This document shows, one piece after another, positions 37,544 to 45,082 of a stretch of DNA of 64,000 nt (positions are counted from its first letter, which is position 1; every line of letters begins with the position of its first letter). Source of the stretch: Halobacillus litoralis (lineage in GTDB: Bacteria > Bacillota > Bacilli > Bacillales > Halobacillaceae); NCBI RefSeq assembly GCF_009856355.1, contig NZ_WMEW01000009.1:62001-126000 (forward strand), read 5' to 3'. Below the pieces are notes generated by a model that ran no database searches, had not been told where the DNA came from, and worked only from the letters and a program-made list of their open reading frames with translations. The translations under genes were made by a program, and so were the position numbers.

Positions 37544-39226
37544 ATGAAAAAGAAAGCGCTGTCATTTATGATCACAACCGTCCTCGGTGCTTCATTATGT
37601 TCCGGGTCTGTCGGTGCCGCCCCGGGAGCGAGTGTAGAAAATCCGCCAAAAGCCAACCCGTATCAGCAGGGAAAATCTTCGTCCAATAACCACTCATGGG
37701 ACCGCCAATTTCCGTCGCTTCCCGTATTACATCCAGGATCGATTCGAGGTGCAGGTATGAGAACAGAACCATTGAAGAACATGGATCACATCATCCAGAC
37801 GGCTGTAGACAAAGCTGTCATGCCCGGAGCTGTCGCCTTTGTCGCGAGACGAGGACACATTGTCAAAGAAGCCTCTTATGGCTATGCGGTCCGCTATGAA
37901 GATGCCGGCCGGACAGAAGTGGATCAGCCCATTTCCATGACGAAAGACACCATTTTTGATCTGGCCTCCATCAGCAAAATCTTTACGACAACAGCTGCTA
38001 TGAAGCTTTACGAACAGGGGAAATTCAATCTGGATGACCCTGTGGCCAAACACATCCCTGAATTCGCAGCCAATGGAAAAGAAAAAGTTACCATCGAACA
38101 GCTCATGACCCATACCTCTGGATTCAAGCCATGGATCCCCCTCTATCAAGTAGAAGGTGATCGTAACGACCGCCTCCAGCATGTTTTTCAATACCCGCTG
38201 GAAAATGCTCCGGGATCTACATACACCTACAGTGACCTCAACATGATTACCCTCGGCGCGCTCGTGGAGCGGCTTTCCGGCATGAAACTGGATGCCTATG
38301 TCAAACAGGAAATCACAGCCCCGCTTGGAATGAGTGACACCATGTACAATCCACCGGAACAGTTGAAGAACCGCATTGCTGCAACGGAATACCAACCATG
38401 GACAAACCGCGGGCTGGTATGGGGGGAGGTCCATGATGAAAGTGCCTGGTCTCTGGACGGCATTGCCGGCCATGCCGGAGTCTTTTCAACCGCTTCCGAT
38501 TTAGCGGTTTTTGCCCATATGTTTTTAAACGAGGGCAAGTACGGGGGCACACGGATTCTTGAACCTGAAACCGTTGATCTGCTGACAGAGAACCGGATTC
38601 CACAGTTCCCCGGCGATGATCACGGACTTGGCTGGGAACTCCAGCAGGGATGGTTCATGGATGCCCTCTCTTCTCCATCCAGCTATGGCCACACCGGATA
38701 TACAGGAACATCCATCGTTGTAAATCCAGAAAACGAGACGATTGCGATTCTATTAACCAACCGGGTCCATCCGACCAGGGAGACGGTTTCCACCTCTCCT
38801 ACCCGCCGGATCTTCGCCCGCACCGTTGCCGATGCCATTCCGGTGGACTCCCCGAAATCAAAAGAAGATTCATGGTTTGCCGGATATGGAGACCACTTAT
38901 CTCGTACGATGACCGCGGAAGTCGATCTCTATAAAGAGCGCACTCTTTCATTCTCGACTTGGCACCAGATCGAAAGTGGTTTTGACTTTGGTAAAGTAGA
39001 AATATCAGCAGACGGCACCAGCTGGAAAGAAGTGCTGTCGCTTACAGGCAGAAGTCAGCAGTGGGAAGAAAAATCCCTCACCCTCCCGGCAGACACCACG
39101 CATGTAAGATTCACGTATGAAACAGATGCCTCTGTCAACAACCGCGGATGGTATATTCACGGAGCTGAACTGGATGGAACTCCGCTCTCCTTTTCCAGCG
39201 AAGAATGGGAGAAGAGAAATGACTAA
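37544..39226 (+). CDS. secreted serine hydrolase (beta-lactamase fold) with C-terminal beta-domain
   Basis: 560 residues from ATG 37544, AAGGAGG 6 nt upstream. The signal peptide covers about residues 1-26. The beta-lactamase/AmpC-type domain has nucleophile motif SISK (142-145), YSDLN as the Tyr motif, and HTGYTG near residue 388 in place of KTG. The last about 120 residues form a separate beta-rich domain (TLSFSTWHQIESGFDFG, VRFTYETDASVNNRGWYI) like those at the end of immune-inhibitor-A-type proteases. Likely an exported esterase or peptidoglycan-peptide hydrolase. It is divergent from the siderophore operon. Confidence 0.85.
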   Translation: MKKKALSFMITTVLGASLCSGSVGAAPGASVENPPKANPYQQGKSSSNNHSWDRQFPSLPVLHPGSIRGAGMRTEPLKNMDHIIQTAVDKAVMPGAVAFVARRGHIVKEASYGYAVRYEDAGRTEVDQPISMTKDTIFDLASISKIFTTTAAMKLYEQGKFNLDDPVAKHIPEFAANGKEKVTIEQLMTHTSGFKPWIPLYQVEGDRNDRLQHVFQYPLENAPGSTYTYSDLNMITLGALVERLSGMKLDAYVKQEITAPLGMSDTMYNPPEQLKNRIAATEYQPWTNRGLVWGEVHDESAWSLDGIAGHAGVFSTASDLAVFAHMFLNEGKYGGTRILEPETVDLLTENRIPQFPGDDHGLGWELQQGWFMDALSSPSSYGHTGYTGTSIVVNPENETIAILLTNRVHPTRETVSTSPTRRIFARTVADAIPVDSPKSKEDSWFAGYGDHLSRTMTAEVDLYKERTLSFSTWHQIESGFDFGKVEISADGTSWKEVLSLTGRSQQWEEKSLTLPADTTHVRFTYETDASVNNRGWYIHGAELDGTPLSFSSEEWEKRND

Positions 39227-39402
39227 CCCCGCTGCCATGGAAAGTCTATTTGATTTCGGAAGGTTCCTGCGGAAAAACACGGAATACAAGCTAAAAAAAA
39301 GCCTGCGTTAACCCGTTAGAGTTGTCCATTCGTCGTGTATAGGGTCACATTCCGCTTGTTGGTGGATGAAAGAGGGTCTTTTTCGATTTTAAAGAACGCC
39401 CA

Positions 39403-39517
39403 AGGAGCGGTGCCCCTTCCACTCCTGCGGAAGAACGAGTGTGCCGAGATCCCCGAGCGTGGGTCTTGCGAGGAAGCTCGGGCGCTCGTCCGCGGAAAGG
39501 GAAGGGGCACCGCTCCT
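39403..39517. repeat. long inverted-repeat element (possible dispersed MITE/structured repeat)
   Basis: Perfect 18-bp inverted arms, AGGAGCGGTGCCCCTTCC (39403-39420) and its complement (39500-39517), enclose about 80 bp with further short pairings. The inside (ACTCCTGCGG, then GCGAGGAAGCTCGGGCGCTCG, CCGCGGAAAGG) resembles GC-rich intergenic repeats I recall from several Bacillaceae genomes. It is more GC-rich than its surroundings and has no ORF. Confidence 0.6.
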
Positions 39518-39570
39518 GGCGGAGAGAAAGAAAAAAGCTTGTAAAGAAACAGGGGTTTCTCTACAAACTG

Positions 39571-39604
39571 AAAAGACGGATGACCTCATGTCATCCGTCT
39601 TTTT
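39571..39604. terminator. bidirectional terminator
   Basis: AAAAGACGGATGAC pairs with GTCATCCGTCTTTT around a 5-nt loop, overlapping the stop codon of the SRPBCC gene. Confidence 0.88.
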
Positions 39605-40046
39605 CAAGCTCATTTTTTAAAACCACTGCCCGATTTTTCAGCATCCTTGTCATATACTTCTCCAAAAACAGCCGGTCGGCCATCCGTCCAAGGATCCCAA
39701 GGGGCGACTGATAAACAAACGTATCCACCATCCATGTCCCCTCCTCTTTTTCAATGAAATCATGAGTATGGGTAAAGGAATGGAAAACGCCTTGTTCCAT
39801 CACATCGACGAACCGATAAGGAAACTGCATGGAAACAATCCGTGCCGTCAAACGCTGCCGGACGCCGAAATGAACGGCTTCCCAGGTGACGGTGTCCCCT
39901 TCCTCCATCAACCCTGCAGTCACACCGCCGACCGCTTTCTCTTTCGATTGTGTCATGCTCTTCGTATGCAGATCAACGCTCCGTGCCGCGTCAAACACCT
40001 GCGAAACCGGAGCCTTTATGAATTGATAGTGAATAATTTCAGGCAT
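39591..40046 (-). CDS. SRPBCC (START-like) domain protein
   Basis: 151 residues over a single SRPBCC ligand-binding fold. It shows HYQFIKAPVSQVFDAARSVDLH at the start, FVDVMEQGVFHSFTHTHDF in the middle, and a C-terminal amphipathic helix. It resembles cyclase/dehydrase-like proteins annotated as cell-division inhibitors in some SDR fusions. The ligand is unknown. AGGGAGGATG precedes the start. Confidence 0.8.
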   Translation of the reverse strand: MPEIIHYQFIKAPVSQVFDAARSVDLHTKSMTQSKEKAVGGVTAGLMEEGDTVTWEAVHFGVRQRLTARIVSMQFPYRFVDVMEQGVFHSFTHTHDFIEKEEGTWMVDTFVYQSPLGILGRMADRLFLEKYMTRMLKNRAVVLKNELEKDG

Positions 40047-40055
40047 ACATCCTCC

Positions 40056-40265
40056 CTAGTTGTCATCGGACGTAAAAAATCCTGTAATGGTTAAGGCTGT
40101 GCCTCCAAGGGCTGGAACCAAATGAACGAGGAATACAGTAAAAGCCGTCGACAGCGCCTGTTCCGGCGGACGTGCTGCCGCAAATAAAGGAGCGAAAATA
40201 AAAGCCAGCAGAGAAAGAAGAGCAATTCCTGCTCCAGTCCACCTGCGCAACCTCCCCTTTTTCAC
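40056..40265 (-). CDS. small membrane protein, start uncertain or frameshifted
   Basis: 69 residues from a GTG, with two membrane helices. The same frame stays open upstream and codes for CLLFLLLCIYAAILWISFEK, a convincing further helix, but it has no ATG, GTG or TTG before the in-frame stop. A ribosome site AAAGGGGG is followed by ATG in the neighbouring frame, one base off. Either the start is CTG at 40323-40325, or a single-base insertion has broken the gene. Family not recognised. It ends 9 bp before the SRPBCC gene. Confidence 0.5.
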   Translation of the reverse strand: MKKGRLRRWTGAGIALLSLLAFIFAPLFAAARPPEQALSTAFTVFLVHLVPALGGTALTITGFFTSDDN

Positions 40266-40325
40266 GGTTTTCTCAAAACTGATCCAAAGAATCGCTGCGT
40301 AGATACAAAGTAAAAGAAAAAGCAG

Positions 40326-40637
40326 ACAACATCCCCCTTTCCTCTCCTGTTTCCATTATGGCTTATTCATCCTGCATGCTCCAGTCTGTCACAGGCGGCT
40401 TTTCCGCTTCCATCCTTGCTGTATCATTCCAAACCAACAGAACAATTCCTCTCAAAAGCAACAGCACCCCTGAAGGGGCAACCGCTCACATAAAAGCACA
40501 ACCCCGGCATAGAGCCGTCACAGGCCCGGCTGGAGCCAATAGAATGGTTTGTATTTCTGTTACGTTCATCCTACAACAAATGGCCGCTGCTGGCATCTAA
40601 AAAAAAGCGGCACATCAACCCCACAGGTCCCCTTCCC
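40326..40637. other. intergenic stretch with a decayed membrane-protein-like frame
   Basis: On the minus strand one frame (40363-40569) reads MNVTEIQTILLAPAGP, then a TGA at 40486-40488, then APSGVLLLLRGIVLLVW and a polar end. It looks like a small membrane protein interrupted by a stop. No ribosome site is good. I see no other feature here. Confidence 0.3.
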
Positions 40638-40781
40638 TTATACAGCGGCCCTGCCTTTTGGGTTGTGGCGCTTTATATATTCACGTAAATCTGCCGGTCG
40701 TTCTCCTGTAATCCTTTCCACATCATCTGTGGTTTTATCCATCAAGCCTTTCGCTGCTGATGTATAGAGGGAAGCAGGTGC
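40638..40781 (-). pseudogene. C-terminal remnant of a NAD(P)-binding SDR (NmrA-like)
   Basis: 47 open codons ending YTSAAKGLMDKTTDDVERIT, GERPADLREYIKRH. This is the typical C-terminus of atypical SDR proteins of the NmrA/NAD(P)H-binding group. Upstream in frame is a TGA, and nothing further resembles the Rossmann half, so only the tail of the gene remains. Confidence 0.5.
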
Positions 40782-40939
40782 TCATAAATGCTTTCCTATA
40801 AAAAGGCTCGGTTTGTGCCCGGACCCTTCATTGTTGATATAGGTTCATTTTTACTAGAGACAACCCTTTGTAATCCCATGTTGGACAATAGATGTCTGTA
40901 ACACAGGAAAGCAGGAGATGATCCGCCAGTGGAAACCAG

Positions 40940-40969
40940 AAAGAGCCCGGTCCAAAGACCGGGCTCTTT
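40940..40969. terminator. intrinsic terminator
   Basis: AAAGAGCCCGGTC pairs with GACCGGGCTCTTT around 4 nt, directly after the reductase gene on the minus strand. Confidence 0.88.
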
Positions 40970-40974
40970 CTCCA

Positions 40975-41973
40975 TTATTCTTCTGTTACTTTAACGATTG
41001 TACGTCCCCGTGTTTTTCCTTCAAGGATATCGGAAAGTGTCTGTGGCAGCTGATCGAATGTGATCTCATTTTTCATTTCATCAAGACCCTCCGGCTTCAG
41101 ATCATCCGCAATCCGGTTCCAGATCGTTTTCCGTGTCTCAATCGGGCAGTAAACGGAATCAATACCGAGAAGGTTGACACTGCGCAGGATAAACGGGAAC
41201 ACCGTCGTTGGAACGCTTGTCCCGGCTGTCAGACCACTTACGGCAACGGCACCGCCGTATTTCATTTCACTCAGGATCGTCGCCAGTGTTTTTCCACCGA
41301 CAGGATCCACAGCCCCAGCCCAGCGCTGCTTGCTCAACGCACGGACTTTTTCCGGAGACAGCTCTTCGCGCGGAATAATGTCCTGTGCTCCAAGATGCTT
41401 CAAGTAGTCATGCTCGGATTCTTTCCCTGTGCTTGCTGTTACGTGATACCCGCGCTTCTTCAGCATAGCCACAGCCATACTTCCGACACCGCCGGTCGCT
41501 CCAGATACCAGGATGGAACCGTCCTCCGGTTTCACACCTGCCTGCTCAAGCTTATGGACAGACAAGGCTGCTGTAAATCCAGCTGTCCCGAAGACCATGG
41601 CTTCTGAGAGGCTCAGGTTTTCCGGAAGCGGAATGATCCAGTCTCCTGGAACACATGCATACTCACTGTAGCCGCCGAAATGGGAAACGCCCAGCTCATA
41701 GCTGGTCACGATGACCTTCTGTCCTTCCTCATAGCGGGAGTCATCTGAAGATACCACCGTTCCGGCCAGGTCGATTCCCGGTACGAACGGATAAGACTGG
41801 ACAATTTTTCCTTGTGGAATACTTGCCAGACCATCCTTATAGTTGACGCTGGAATAATGAACCTGAATGGTTACATCCCCTTCAGGCAGGTCATTCAATG
41901 TCAGAGACTGAATGTCCGCTGTAAAATCATCTTCCGTTTTATTCACAACAAATGCCTTAAATGCTTCACTCAT
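40975..41973 (-). CDS. YhdH/YhfP family acrylyl-CoA/quinone-type reductase (MDR superfamily)
   Basis: 332 residues. The zinc-free medium-chain dehydrogenase signature is HYSSVNYKDGLA, then FVPGIDLAGTVV, the NADPH-binding VSGATGGVGSMAVAMLKKRGY and GIDSVYCPIETRK. YhdH/AcuI members reduce acrylyl-CoA to propionyl-CoA with NADPH. It is divergent from a TetR gene, with a palindrome between them, so it is likely that regulator's target. Confidence 0.9.
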   Translation of the reverse strand: MSEAFKAFVVNKTEDDFTADIQSLTLNDLPEGDVTIQVHYSSVNYKDGLASIPQGKIVQSYPFVPGIDLAGTVVSSDDSRYEEGQKVIVTSYELGVSHFGGYSEYACVPGDWIIPLPENLSLSEAMVFGTAGFTAALSVHKLEQAGVKPEDGSILVSGATGGVGSMAVAMLKKRGYHVTASTGKESEHDYLKHLGAQDIIPREELSPEKVRALSKQRWAGAVDPVGGKTLATILSEMKYGGAVAVSGLTAGTSVPTTVFPFILRSVNLLGIDSVYCPIETRKTIWNRIADDLKPEGLDEMKNEITFDQLPQTLSDILEGKTRGRTIVKVTEE

Positions 41974-42032
41974 GTGTGACCTCTCCTTTCAGCTTTTCAA
42001 AAGATCTATTCCCATCGTAAGACATTTTATAC

Positions 42033-42060
42033 TGACTGGTCAAATTATTCTATCCGGTCA
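42033..42060. promoter_or_regulatory. candidate TetR operator
   Basis: Inverted arms TGACTGGTCA and TATCCGGTCA (7 of 10 pairs), with an 8-bp spacer, between the divergent reductase and TetR genes. A TATAAT-like -10 for the TetR gene lies at 42094-42099. Confidence 0.4.
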
Positions 42061-42125
42061 GAAAAAATATTTTCATGTCAGCTTTTGTTCTTGTATAATA
42101 GATGGTTAGTATAGGAGGTAAGCTT

Positions 42126-42719
42126 ATGGCTAAGAAAGCAGAGCAGCGACGACAACAGATTTTGAAAGCCGCTTTTGAAGCAGTGGCTGCCAAAGGATAT
42201 GATTCTGTTACGCTTCAGGATATTGCGGATTATGCTGAAGTGAGTAAAGGCGTGACCAATTATTATTTTAAAAATAAAGTAGATGTCTTTTCCCACCTGT
42301 TGGAATGGATTACGACACGCATTTACGAAAAGGAAGCCGCTTCTATCGAATTAAAGGAAACAGCTCTTGAAAAGCTCGAAGCTTATATCAATCAAGTGTT
42401 TGTCAGCCCTGAAGAAAATAAAACGTTTTACAGCGTCTACCTTGATTATCTGTCTCAAATGAAGCACCAGGAAAGGTACAGGCAGATCAATCAGCAATTT
42501 TATGAAAACTGCTGGTCCATCGGACGTGAAATCATTACACAGGGACTGGAGGAAGGCGTCTTTCACGTCGAGGATGTGGAGCAGGCAGCCATCAGCATCC
42601 GAAGCATGATCGACGGAACCTTGATCCAGTGGCTGATGAGTCAGGATGATGGCAGGCACGCCAGTTATAAATCCCACTGCCATCAGTCCGTCCTCCGTCT
42701 GCTGCAGGCATCCTCATAA
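42126..42719 (+). CDS. TetR family regulator
   Basis: 197 residues from ATG 42126 with AGGAGG 7 nt upstream. The HTH (about residues 20-50) reads VTLQDIADYAEVSKGVTNYYFKNK, which with VTNYYF resembles BetI-type regulators. The C-terminal ligand domain is all-helical. It probably represses itself and the divergent YhdH-like gene; the ligand is unknown. A strong terminator follows. Confidence 0.88.
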   Translation: MAKKAEQRRQQILKAAFEAVAAKGYDSVTLQDIADYAEVSKGVTNYYFKNKVDVFSHLLEWITTRIYEKEAASIELKETALEKLEAYINQVFVSPEENKTFYSVYLDYLSQMKHQERYRQINQQFYENCWSIGREIITQGLEEGVFHVEDVEQAAISIRSMIDGTLIQWLMSQDDGRHASYKSHCHQSVLRLLQASS

Positions 42720-42756
42720 AAAAACCTCTCAGGTATGCCGCCTGAGAGGTTTTTTT
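42718..42756. terminator. bidirectional terminator
   Basis: AAAAAACCTCTCAGG pairs with CCTGAGAGGTTTTTT, loop of 7 nt, between the TetR and OsmC genes, which converge. Confidence 0.9.
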
Positions 42757-42760
42757 CGTT

Positions 42761-43186
42761 TTACAACGTTTTTGTACCCTGGACTCCATTAATGGAATAG
42801 CTCACGGTCAATTCCGCACTGACCGAGTGGGATACAGAGCAGTATTTATCTTTGGACAACTGGATCGCCCGAACGACCTTTTCTTCCGGAAGGTCTCCTT
42901 TTAAATCGTAATGGATGTGCATGGTTGTAAACTTGCGCGGGTGTTCCTCCGCCCGGTCACCGCTGACATCCATATGAAAATCTTCTATTGGAAGACGCAT
43001 CTTCTTCAAGATGGAAATGATATCAATACCTGTGCATCCGGCTACAGCATTCATTAACAGCTCGGTCGGTCTGGCTCCGCCATTCTTCCCGCCGGACTCT
43101 TCCCCGGCATCCATGTTTACGGTATGGCCGGAAGGAGTATCTCCTGAAAACGCCATATCTCCATTCCATTGAACTTTAAATTCCAT
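42761..43186 (-). CDS. OsmC family protein
   Basis: 141 residues from ATG 43184-43186, with AAAGGAG 9 nt upstream. The OsmC/Ohr fold is shown by RPTELLMNAVAGCTGIDIISIL with one of the two redox cysteines, and by KYCSVSHSV with the second. It is close to the YhfA-like branch. A thiol-dependent peroxidase-like protein; the exact substrate is unknown. Confidence 0.87.
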   Translation of the reverse strand: MEFKVQWNGDMAFSGDTPSGHTVNMDAGEESGGKNGGARPTELLMNAVAGCTGIDIISILKKMRLPIEDFHMDVSGDRAEEHPRKFTTMHIHYDLKGDLPEEKVVRAIQLSKDKYCSVSHSVSAELTVSYSINGVQGTKTL

Positions 43187-43482
43187 CCGTTTCATCTCCT
43201 TTTACAGAAAGGGTTCATTTTATCATGCTCGTTCTGCTTCCCCTTATACAACCCGGGGTTTATTCAGAAACACCTTCTACTCTACCACAGCTTTTCTAAA
43301 AACGTGTGTCTCCTGCTCAGCCCTTTCTTTATATAGAAGAAAACCGTCCGGACATCACAATCATTCAAACCCTTCCAGAGTCATCATTGAGGCCTCTGAT
43401 TCCTTTATGGTCATAACAAAAGAAACGCCGGTTGTTTCCCTTTTCGACAAAAAAGGTAAGGAAAGGTATAGGCGAAAGGAGA

Positions 43483-43815
43483 GTGGAAAATATAGATCAG
43501 AAGAACAGGCTTGTCCGGGATTACACACCCATGAGATTAGAGGATTCCGGGAAAACCATCCGAACGAGGCAGCTGGAAGGCCAAGAATATAAGGAAACTC
43601 TTACAAAGAAACTCCAGGAGGTCGTCGACGGCTATTCCTCTACAAAAGAAAACCGTGAATCCCTCACCAGGCTCGCAGATATGATGGAGGTTATTCACGA
43701 ACTCACCTATACACACGGTGCGACGATCGAGGAGATCGAACATATCCGCCAGCACCGCCGTAAAGAAAGAGGAGGATTCAAAACCCGCACCCTCTTGATT
43801 GAGGTCGAGGAGTAA
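43483..43815 (+). CDS. phosphoribosyl-ATP pyrophosphohydrolase-like (MazG superfamily) protein
   Basis: About 110 residues. KNRLVRDYTPMRLEDSGK, then EEYKETL-like EYKETLTKKLQEVVDGY, ESLTRLADMMEVIHELTYTHG and RRKERGGFKTRTLLIEV in parts give the PRA-PH/MazG-like pattern with its acidic metal site. A nucleotide-pyrophosphatase house-cleaning role is likely. The start is unclear: GTG 43483 is only 2-4 nt from AAAGGAG, while ATA 43492 has ideal spacing. No ATG fits. Confidence 0.72.
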   Translation: MENIDQKNRLVRDYTPMRLEDSGKTIRTRQLEGQEYKETLTKKLQEVVDGYSSTKENRESLTRLADMMEVIHELTYTHGATIEEIEHIRQHRRKERGGFKTRTLLIEVEE

Positions 43816-43894
43816 CCATGCGCCTCCTGCCAGCCCTCCAGCGGACATTCACCTGCGCCGGGATTTTCACAAAATTATAACATTGGCCTGGATG

Positions 43895-43923
43895 TTGTTC
43901 TCCCTGTTAAAATCGCTTATGAT
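43895..43923 (+). promoter_or_regulatory. promoter of the RlmN-like gene
   Basis: TTGTTC, 17 nt, TATGAT, about 35 bp before the start codon. Confidence 0.55.
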
Positions 43924-43958
43924 AGAAATAGTGATTTTTTTTAAAGAGGAGCGTATAT

Positions 43959-45044
43959 ATGAAACAATCCATTTACGGATTGACGTTTGAACAGCTGACC
44001 AGCTGGCTTGAGGAGCATGGGGAAAAGAAATTCCGCTCCAAGCAGGTGTGGGACTGGCTGTATCAAAAGCGTGTAACAGAGTTCTCGCAGATGAAAAACG
44101 TCAACCAATCCTGTATTGACCTTCTGGATGAGCATTTTACGATCGAAACTTTGACCGAGGAAATTAAACAGGAGTCCCAGGATGGTACGATTAAATTTCT
44201 ATTCAAACTGGATGATGGGAACGTCATTGAAACCGTATTGATGCGTTTCAACTACGGACTTTCCGTCTGTGTAACAACACAAGTCGGCTGTAACATCGGC
44301 TGTTCATTCTGTGCCAGCGGTATTCTCCGGAAAAGCCGTGATCTGACAAGCGGGGAAATCGTGGAACAGATCATGCAGGTCCAGCACCACCTGGATAAGC
44401 AGGGCAAAGATGAGCGTGTCAGCCACATTGTCGTCATGGGCATCGGAGAACCATTCGATAACTATGATAACCTGATGGATTTCCTGAACGTCGTCAACGA
44501 TAAGAAAGGTCTTTCCATCGGTGCCCGTCACATCACGGTATCCACCAGTGGAATCGCACCAAAAATGTACGAGTTTGCGGATGAAGGCATTCAAGTCAAC
44601 CTTGCCTTATCCATCCATGCCCCGAACAACGAGCTTCGGACTCAGATTATGAAGATCAACCGCGCCTATCCGCTAGAAAAGCTGATGCCGGCCATTGATT
44701 ATTACCTGGAGAAAACCAACCGGAGAATTACGTTCGAGTACATTCTGCTTCGCGATGTAAACGATCATAAAAAAGAAGCCGAAGAACTTGCTGCCCTGTT
44801 GAAGGATAAGCGTCACTTGTCCTATGTCAACCTGATCCCCTACAACCCTGTAGCGGACCATCCTTACGAACGCAGTGAGAAGGAAGCCATTCTGACTTTC
44901 TATCAGACGTTGATGGACCACGGCATCAAATGCGGGGTTCGTACCGAACACGGAACAGATATCGACGCAGCCTGCGGCCAGCTCCGCAGTAAGCAGATCG
45001 AAAAAGAGAAAGCACGTAAAAAGAAAAAAATGCAGACAAACTAA
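43959..45044 (+). CDS. radical SAM 23S rRNA methyltransferase, RlmN family paralogue
   Basis: 361 residues. The radical-SAM cluster is [10 protein letters not shown]. Family motifs [54 protein letters not shown] and the C-terminal catalytic cysteine in [11 protein letters not shown] are all present. RlmN methylates C2 of A2503 in 23S rRNA. The standard Bacillus rlmN (yloN) lies in the prkC-rsgA region, which is absent here, and this copy differs from it in the N-terminal domain and loop lengths, so it is probably a second member. Relatedness to Cfr is possible but it keeps RlmN-type sequence overall. AAAGAGGAGCG precedes the ATG. Confidence 0.88.
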   Translation: MKQSIYGLTFEQLTSWLEEHGEKKFRSKQVWDWLYQKRVTEFSQMKNVNQSCIDLLDEHFTIETLTEEIKQESQDGTIKFLFKLDDGNVIETVLMRFNYGLSVCVTTQVGCNIGCSFCASGILRKSRDLTSGEIVEQIMQVQHHLDKQGKDERVSHIVVMGIGEPFDNYDNLMDFLNVVNDKKGLSIGARHITVSTSGIAPKMYEFADEGIQVNLALSIHAPNNELRTQIMKINRAYPLEKLMPAIDYYLEKTNRRITFEYILLRDVNDHKKEAEELAALLKDKRHLSYVNLIPYNPVADHPYERSEKEAILTFYQTLMDHGIKCGVRTEHGTDIDAACGQLRSKQIEKEKARKKKKMQTN

Positions 45045-45079
45045 AACGCATGAGGCCCTGGGCCTCATGCGTTTTTTTA
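45043..45079. terminator. bidirectional terminator
   Basis: AAAACGCATGAGGCCC pairs with GGGCCTCATGCGTTTT with a minimal loop, between convergent genes. Confidence 0.9.
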
Positions 45080-45082
45080 TAT

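Noticed and set aside
40358..40600. 80-codon plus-strand frame starting MAYSSCMLQSV
   Set aside because: No ribosome site, no family, and the opposite strand shows better remains of genes.
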